A stretch of DNA of 64,000 nt from Bradyrhizobium lupini (lineage in GTDB: Bacteria > Pseudomonadota > Alphaproteobacteria > Rhizobiales > Xanthobacteraceae): the NCBI RefSeq assembly GCF_040939785.1, contig NZ_CP162553.1, positions 7,459,001-7,523,000 of the forward strand. Reading direction: 5' to 3'. Position 1 is the stretch's first letter; each line of letters starts with the position of its first letter. Of this stretch, positions 59,310-64,000 are shown piece after piece. Position numbers and translations under genes: made by a program. The notes below the pieces were generated by a model. It was not told where the DNA came from. It worked only from the letters and a program-made list of their open reading frames with translations, and did not search any database.

Positions 59310-59421
59310 CCTCCGCGCGAAATTCGAGCTCCGCCCGCACCGTCATTTGTGGTGTCGTCACAGCGTTGCGGCTATGATCGCCGTGAGGCCGTTCGTCCAT
59401 CGCGCCGGGAGGGAACGTGAC

Positions 59422-60163
59422 ATGTGCGACAAGTGCAATGAATCCCCACATGAGAGGATCGCGCCGTCGCGACGATCCGCGATGTTGTTGGGTGCCTCGG
59501 CGCTCGGCCTCGCCCTGACCGGCAGAGCCTTCGCCAAAGAGACCAAGGCGCCGCCCAAGCCGCAGAACGTGCTGTCGCCCGACGCATCATTGAAGCGCCT
59601 GACGGAAGGCAATGCCCGCTATGTCGACGGCGTGTCGCGGCGGCACGATTTCAAGCACGAGCGCGAGGCGTTGGTCGGCGGACAGAATCCGTTCGCGGCC
59701 GTACTGAGCTGTGCCGATCTCGCGCATCGCGCCGGAATATGCCTTCGACACTGGCCGCGGCGATCTGTTCGTTTGCCGCGTCGCCGGAAATTTTGCCGGC
59801 ACCGAAACCATCGCCAGCATGGAATACGCGGTGGCCGTGCTGAATGCGCCGCTGATCCTCGTGCTCGGCCATGACGCTTGCGGCGCGGTCGATGCGACGC
59901 TGAAGGCGATCAAGGACAACAAGCCGCCGCCGGGCCATATTCCATCGCTGGTCGATGCGATCACGCCTGCAGCGAAGGCTGCGATGCAGCAGGGTGGGGA
60001 CGTCCTCGACAAGGCGATCCGGCAGAACGTCATCGACAACGTCGCGAAGCTGAAGTCGGCAGCGCCGATCCTCAATGCGGCCGTGGAGCAGGGCAAGCTG
60101 AAGGTCGTCGGCGGCATCTATCGGCTCACGACGGGAACGGTCGACCTGATCGCGCAGGTCTGA
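59422..60163 (+). CDS. Exported beta-class carbonic anhydrase, one-base frameshift near 59720
   Basis: Interconverts CO2 and bicarbonate. A Tat-like leader (SRRSAMLLGASALGLALTGRAFA) suggests export folded with zinc. Zinc ligands appear as SCAD[S]R and GHDACGAV, with the CA core FDTGRGDLFVCRVAGNFAG. The frame breaks inside SCADSR: GATCTCGCGC should read GATTCGCGC or GACTCGCGC. Removing one base gives a continuous 246-residue protein. The ATG at 59422 has GGGAGGG upstream. The break is at the active-site motif, but probably by chance. Confidence 0.88.
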
Positions 60164-60354
60164 CGAGACGAACCGGCTCGCGCCGGTTCGTTGTCGCGAG
60201 GCTGACGCAGGCGCCCTGGCGTTGGTGCCGGGCGCCATGCCGCCGCCTCAATCCAAGCCTTCGTTATTTGGAAGCCTTTCGTTCAAGTGTCATTCAGCTC
60301 GCCACGCGTCTGATGCGTGGCGGCATCTCAACAACAAAAACGGGCAAGCAAGTC

Positions 60355-62856
60355 ATGCGTGGGACGCTCCGAGCCTTCATTTGCCTTCTCCTGCCAATCG
60401 CGGTCCTTGCCGCGGGCGCGCCGGATCCGGCGCGTGCACAGCAGCAGGAAAAGCGTATGGCGCTCGTGGTCGGCAACGGCGCCTATGCCAAGTCGCCGCT
60501 GGCGACGACGGCAAACGATGCCGGCCTGATCGCGCAGACGCTGCAGGCGGCGGGCTTCGACGTCGTCGGCGCCCGCGATCTCGACGGCGACACGCTGCGC
60601 AAGAGCTTTCGCGATTTCATCCAGAAGGCGCAGGCCTCCGGACCGGGCACCGTCGCGATGGTCTACCTCGCCGGCTATGGCGTGCAACTTGCCGGTGAGA
60701 ACTACTTCATCCCGGTCGATTCCAACATCACCCGCGACACCGACATTCCGACCGAAGGCCTGCGCATCGGCGACTATCTCCGCCAGCTCGCCTCCGTTCC
60801 GCTCAAGGCCAACATCGTCGTGCTCGACGCTGCGCGGGCGCAGCCCTTCGTGGAGGGCGGCCAGCAGATCGCGAGCGGACTTGCGCTGGTCGAGCCCGAC
60901 GCCAACATGCTGGTCGCGTTCAACGCCGCGCCCGGCACGGTGGCGCCCGAGGAGCCTGGACCTTACGGCATCTATGCGCAGTCGCTGGCGGAGATGATCC
61001 GCACCGGCGGCCTACCGCTGCCTGAGGTGTTCGACCGCGTTCGCCTGCGCGTCAACGAGGCCAGCAAGGGCGCGCAAGTGCCCTGGAACGAGCAGAAGAT
61101 ATCGGCGCAATTCTCGTTCTTCGAGCGCGGACCTGACGCGCCGCCGCCTGAGGCCGCACCCGACCAAGTCGCCGCGATGCGCAACAAGCCGATCCGCGAT
61201 CTCGGCGTGCAGGATGCCTATGCCGCCGCGCTCACGCGCGACACGCTGCCGGCCTACGAAGAGTTTCTCTCCGCCTATCCCGGCGACCCGCTGTCGAAGC
61301 GCGTGATGGTGATCGTCGCGGCGCGCCGCGAGGCCATCACCTGGCGGCGGACCTATCGGACCGACACGCCGGAGGCCTATTGGTCGTATCTGCGTCGCTA
61401 TCCGCGCGGTCCGCATGCGGCGGATGCGCGCCGGCGCTTGGCGATTCTCACCGCGCCGGCCGAGCCGCCGCCGAGCTTCGCGATGATCGACTACGACGTG
61501 CCGCCACCGCCGCCGGAGGAGGTGGTCTATGTCGAGCGTCCCGTGCTGTATTTCAGCGATCCGGATTTTGGCTTTGCGCCGCCACCGCCGCCGCCGGTCT
61601 ATTATCTGCCACCGCCGCCGCCGGATTTCGTCGTGCTGTCGCCGCCGATGCCGGTGGTCGGCCTGTTCGTGCTGCCGCAGCCGATGTTCGTGCCAATTCC
61701 TGTGTTCGTCAGGCCGCCGGTCTATGTCGCACCGCCCCCGAACAACATCATCTATCAGAACATCCATAACAGGACGGTCATCAACACGGTGATCAACCAG
61801 CCGCCGGCACCGCCGGCGGGTGCGGGTGCCGGAGCGGGCAATCTCGCGCCAGCCATTGCCGGGCGCACCAATCCGGCTGGTCCCGCCATGCCGCAGGCGG
61901 TCGTGCAGCGCGCCGCCCTGATTCAGCAGGGCAAGGCGCCGATGCCGCCGAGCGCGACGATGCAGCCGACGGCGAGGCCAGGAATGCCTCCGGCCAGGCC
62001 GGCCAATGCCGCACCGACCGGTACGCCACCTACGACTCCACCTGCCAGTCCGCTTGCCACGCCACCGGCCAAGCTGCCCCAAGCCAACACCCTGCCGGTT
62101 CCCGGCACCCATGGCGGTCCACCTGTACCGCCAGCGGGAGCCGGGCCACTGCCGGGCGGCAGACCCGGGCTGCCCACGGCCACTGCTCCCGGCACACCGC
62201 CGCCGACCCATCCGGGAGGGCCTGCGGGAGCGCCGACGACTGCTGCTCCCGGCACCACGCCGCCGGGTCATCCCGGTGCGCCGACCGCCGCCGCGCCGGC
62301 GACTGCGCCCACGGCGACAAACCCGGCCGCTGTGCCCGGCCAACCGCCGAAGCCGCCGGTGGCCCAGGCCCCGCCCGGGACCGGGACCGGGCCTGGGGAC
62401 CATGGCAAGTCCGCGACCCGCGAGCCGGCTGGTTCGCCGCCTGCTGCCCGCACGCCTCCTGGCGCAGTTGGACGACCGGTCACGCCGCCGCCCTCGGCGG
62501 CGCGGGAGCCGATCAGGCCGCAGCATCAGCCGACCGCAGCTCCCGCCCAGGCTGCCCGGCCGTCGGCGCCACCACCGCGGTCTCAGGCCGTGGCGCGGCC
62601 GGCGCCTCCGCCTCCGCCGCGTGTTGCGCCGCCGCCACCGCCACGGGCGGCTCCACCCGTGGCGGTTGCTCGACCGGCGCCGCCGCCAATGGCGCGGCCC
62701 GCGCCGCCGCCGCCGGTCGCCCGGCCGGCGCCACCTCCGCCGCCCCGGATGGCCGTCGCGCCACCGCCGCCGCCGCGCCCGGCAGCACCTCCACCGCGTC
62801 CTCCGGCTCCGCCGCCGGCGGCAAAGAAGTGCCCGCCGAACCAGCCCAGATGCTAG
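60355..62856 (+). CDS. Caspase-fold (C14-like) exported protein lacking catalytic residues, Pro-rich tail
   Basis: The 833-residue product has a signal peptide (MRGTLRAFICLLLPIAVLAAGAPDPARA) and a caspase/metacaspase p20-type domain (residues about 32-265: RMALVVGNGAYA, TANDAGLIAQTLQAAGFDVV, GENYFIPVDSNI). The catalytic histidine of the usual SGHG motif is Tyr108 in YLAGYG, and the catalytic cysteine of DACR is Ala160 in LDAARAQPF. Two YEEFLSAYPGDP-type repeats follow, then about 400 residues rich in Pro, Ala and Gly. The domain is therefore a pseudo-protease, probably a scaffold in the envelope. A start at 60313 is possible. Confidence 0.85.
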   Translation: MRGTLRAFICLLLPIAVLAAGAPDPARAQQQEKRMALVVGNGAYAKSPLATTANDAGLIAQTLQAAGFDVVGARDLDGDTLRKSFRDFIQKAQASGPGTVAMVYLAGYGVQLAGENYFIPVDSNITRDTDIPTEGLRIGDYLRQLASVPLKANIVVLDAARAQPFVEGGQQIASGLALVEPDANMLVAFNAAPGTVAPEEPGPYGIYAQSLAEMIRTGGLPLPEVFDRVRLRVNEASKGAQVPWNEQKISAQFSFFERGPDAPPPEAAPDQVAAMRNKPIRDLGVQDAYAAALTRDTLPAYEEFLSAYPGDPLSKRVMVIVAARREAITWRRTYRTDTPEAYWSYLRRYPRGPHAADARRRLAILTAPAEPPPSFAMIDYDVPPPPPEEVVYVERPVLYFSDPDFGFAPPPPPPVYYLPPPPPDFVVLSPPMPVVGLFVLPQPMFVPIPVFVRPPVYVAPPPNNIIYQNIHNRTVINTVINQPPAPPAGAGAGAGNLAPAIAGRTNPAGPAMPQAVVQRAALIQQGKAPMPPSATMQPTARPGMPPARPANAAPTGTPPTTPPASPLATPPAKLPQANTLPVPGTHGGPPVPPAGAGPLPGGRPGLPTATAPGTPPPTHPGGPAGAPTTAAPGTTPPGHPGAPTAAAPATAPTATNPAAVPGQPPKPPVAQAPPGTGTGPGDHGKSATREPAGSPPAARTPPGAVGRPVTPPPSAAREPIRPQHQPTAAPAQAARPSAPPPRSQAVARPAPPPPPRVAPPPPPRAAPPVAVARPAPPPMARPAPPPPVARPAPPPPPRMAVAPPPPPRPAAPPPRPPAPPPAAKKCPPNQPRC

Positions 62857-62934
62857 GCAGGGGCTAGGCCGGAGCGATCTTTACGGAAGGGGGCCTCTTG
62901 CGGGCGAAAGCCGCCCCGAAAGGCCCTTATTTCC

Positions 62935-62962
62935 TTGCTTCTGGCCGAAATCGCGCTATACA
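62935..62962 (+). promoter_or_regulatory. Predicted rpsB promoter
   Basis: TTGCTT and TATACA with a 16-base spacer. Within the alphaproteobacterial housekeeping pattern CTTG...CTATA it is a good match. Transcription would start near 62969, giving a leader of about 107 bases. Confidence 0.6.
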
Positions 62963-62977
62963 CCGCGCCATCTCACA

Positions 62978-63049
62978 CGGAAGCATGGCTCACAAGGCCG
63001 TCCGGTGGCAGCCGGGGCGACAACGCTCTGTCCTGCTCACACGCTTCCG
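62978..63049 (+). promoter_or_regulatory. Structured 5' leader of rpsB
   Basis: The arms CGGAAGC (62978-62984) and GCTTCCG (63043-63049) pair around a 58-base GC-rich core. The second arm runs directly into GGAGG. Such leaders are known targets for feedback by ribosomal protein S2 in other bacteria; I cannot show homology here. Confidence 0.45.
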
Positions 63050-63075
63050 GAGGAACCAACCGGAGAATTAGAACG

Positions 63076-64000
63076 ATGGCACTACCCGATTTCACTATGC
63101 GTCAGCTCCTCGAAGCCGGCGTGCACTTTGGTCACCAGTCTCACCGCTGGAATCCGAAAATGGCGCCGTTCATTTTCGGCGCCCGCAACAACATCCACAT
63201 CGTCGACCTCGCGCAGACCGTGCCGTTGCTGCACAACGCCTTGCAGGCGGTCAGCGACACCGTCGCCAAGGGCGGCCGCATCCTGTTCGTCGGCACCAAG
63301 CGCCAGGCGCAGGACGGCGTTGCCGACGCGGCCAAGCGCTGCGCTCAGTACTTCGTCAATTCGCGCTGGCTCGGCGGCACGCTGACCAACTGGAAGACGA
63401 TCTCGGGCTCGATCAAGCGCCTGCGTCATCTCGACGACGTGCTCGCCGGCGGCGATGCCTCCTCCTACACCAAGAAGGAGCGCCTGACCCTTCAGCGCGA
63501 GCGCGACAAGCTCGACCGCTCGCTCGGCGGCATCAAGGACATGGGCGGTCTGCCCGACCTGATCTTCGTGATCGACACCAACAAGGAAGACATCGCGATC
63601 CAGGAAGCCCAGCGGCTCAACATTCCGGTCGCGGCGATCGTCGACACCAATTCGGATCCGAAGGGCATCACTTATGTGGTGCCGGGAAATGACGACGCCG
63701 GCCGCGCGATTGCGCTCTATTGCGATCTGATCGCGCGCGCAGCGATTGACGGCATTTCACGCGCGCAGGGCGATTCCGGAATCGACGTCGGTGCTTCGGT
63801 TCGGCCGGTCGCAGAAGAGCTGCCCGCCACGAGCGGCTTCCAAGGCCTTGCCGGCCCGCGCGGGACGTCCGACGACCTCAAGAAGCTCCCGGGCGTGTCG
63901 GGCGCGATCGAGAAGAAGTTCAACGATCTCGGCATCTTCCACTTCTGGCAGCTGGCTGAGCTCGATCACGATACCGCGCACAAGATCGGCGAAGAAGTCG
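63076..64000 (+). CDS. rpsB: Ribosomal protein S2, 3' end outside the window
   Basis: Small-subunit ribosomal protein S2. The visible 308 codons start [45 protein letters not shown] and contain [14 protein letters not shown] and [13 protein letters not shown]. After the normal core the protein continues with [29 protein letters not shown], a helix-hairpin-helix-like C-terminal extension seen in many alphaproteobacterial S2 proteins. GGAG lies 10 bases before the ATG. The stop is beyond base 64000. Confidence 0.96.
   Translation, partial: MALPDFTMRQLLEAGVHFGHQSHRWNPKMAPFIFGARNNIHIVDLAQTVPLLHNALQAVSDTVAKGGRILFVGTKRQAQDGVADAAKRCAQYFVNSRWLGGTLTNWKTISGSIKRLRHLDDVLAGGDASSYTKKERLTLQRERDKLDRSLGGIKDMGGLPDLIFVIDTNKEDIAIQEAQRLNIPVAAIVDTNSDPKGITYVVPGNDDAGRAIALYCDLIARAAIDGISRAQGDSGIDVGASVRPVAEELPATSGFQGLAGPRGTSDDLKKLPGVSGAIEKKFNDLGIFHFWQLAELDHDTAHKIGEEV

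Noticed and set aside
61500..62850. Pro-rich repetitive DNA that might be taken for a tandem repeat or CRISPR array
   Set aside because: The units are irregular CCG/GCC codons of a Pro/Ala-rich protein tail in one open frame, without constant spacers.
1..64000. tRNA, rRNA, insertion sequence or integrase
   Set aside because: None could be recognised by reading; no transposase motifs or tRNA-like cloverleaf were seen.

Overview
The window looks like a chromosomal segment of a Bradyrhizobium-type alphaproteobacterium (Nitrobacteraceae). Signs of this are the high G+C, a complete 14-subunit nuo operon, a short ProRS without editing domain, a five-gene copper locus laid out like Bradyrhizobium pcuABCDE, and the rhizobial inverted repeat that translates as VIASAAKQS...GLLRCARND.

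Layout. 2-196: 3' end of a TonB-dependent siderophore receptor. 766-16403: the nuoA-N operon for respiratory complex I, with two non-canonical genes inside it: an FkbM-type methyltransferase coupled to nuoD, and a small two-helix membrane protein between nuoE and nuoF. 16405-19582: birA, RNase J, methylmalonyl-CoA epimerase and a DUF1467 protein, run on from nuoN. 19613-39065: an accessory block with a methylthioribose kinase, a peptide-type ABC transporter, a shortened LysR regulator, RidA, an ATC-hydrolase-like protein, a CUT2-type sugar ABC transporter, a globin behind an attenuator-like leader, and the copper operon. 39219-42618: proS, lolC/E and lolD. 42696-55008: a second accessory block with a dehydrogenase/XRE pair, a MocR/AhpD/HD cluster, a ClpP-fold periplasmic protein, a soluble hybrid histidine kinase, a methionine aminopeptidase, two small secreted Cys proteins, an outer-membrane beta-barrel and a 32-residue ORF. 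55180-64000: dnaE, a lipoprotein, an exported beta-carbonic anhydrase, a caspase-fold protein lacking both catalytic residues, and the start of rpsB.

How the genes work together. The nuo genes build the proton-pumping NADH:quinone oxidoreductase, and the pcu-type genes would supply copper to terminal oxidases, so much of the window serves respiration. The housekeeping order nuo-birA-rnj-mce-DUF1467 / proS-lol / dnaE / rpsB reads as a backbone into which the two accessory blocks are set.

Caution on sequence quality. Ten otherwise intact genes (nuoG, rnj, mtnK, an ABC substrate-binding protein, a sugar ABC ATPase, pcuA, pcuB, an XRE regulator, dnaE, a carbonic anhydrase) each carry one single-base frameshift, and one base restores a family-typical length in every case. 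Since dnaE and probably rnj are essential, and most events are one-base losses in homopolymers, I treat them as likely sequencing errors and annotate each as one gene.
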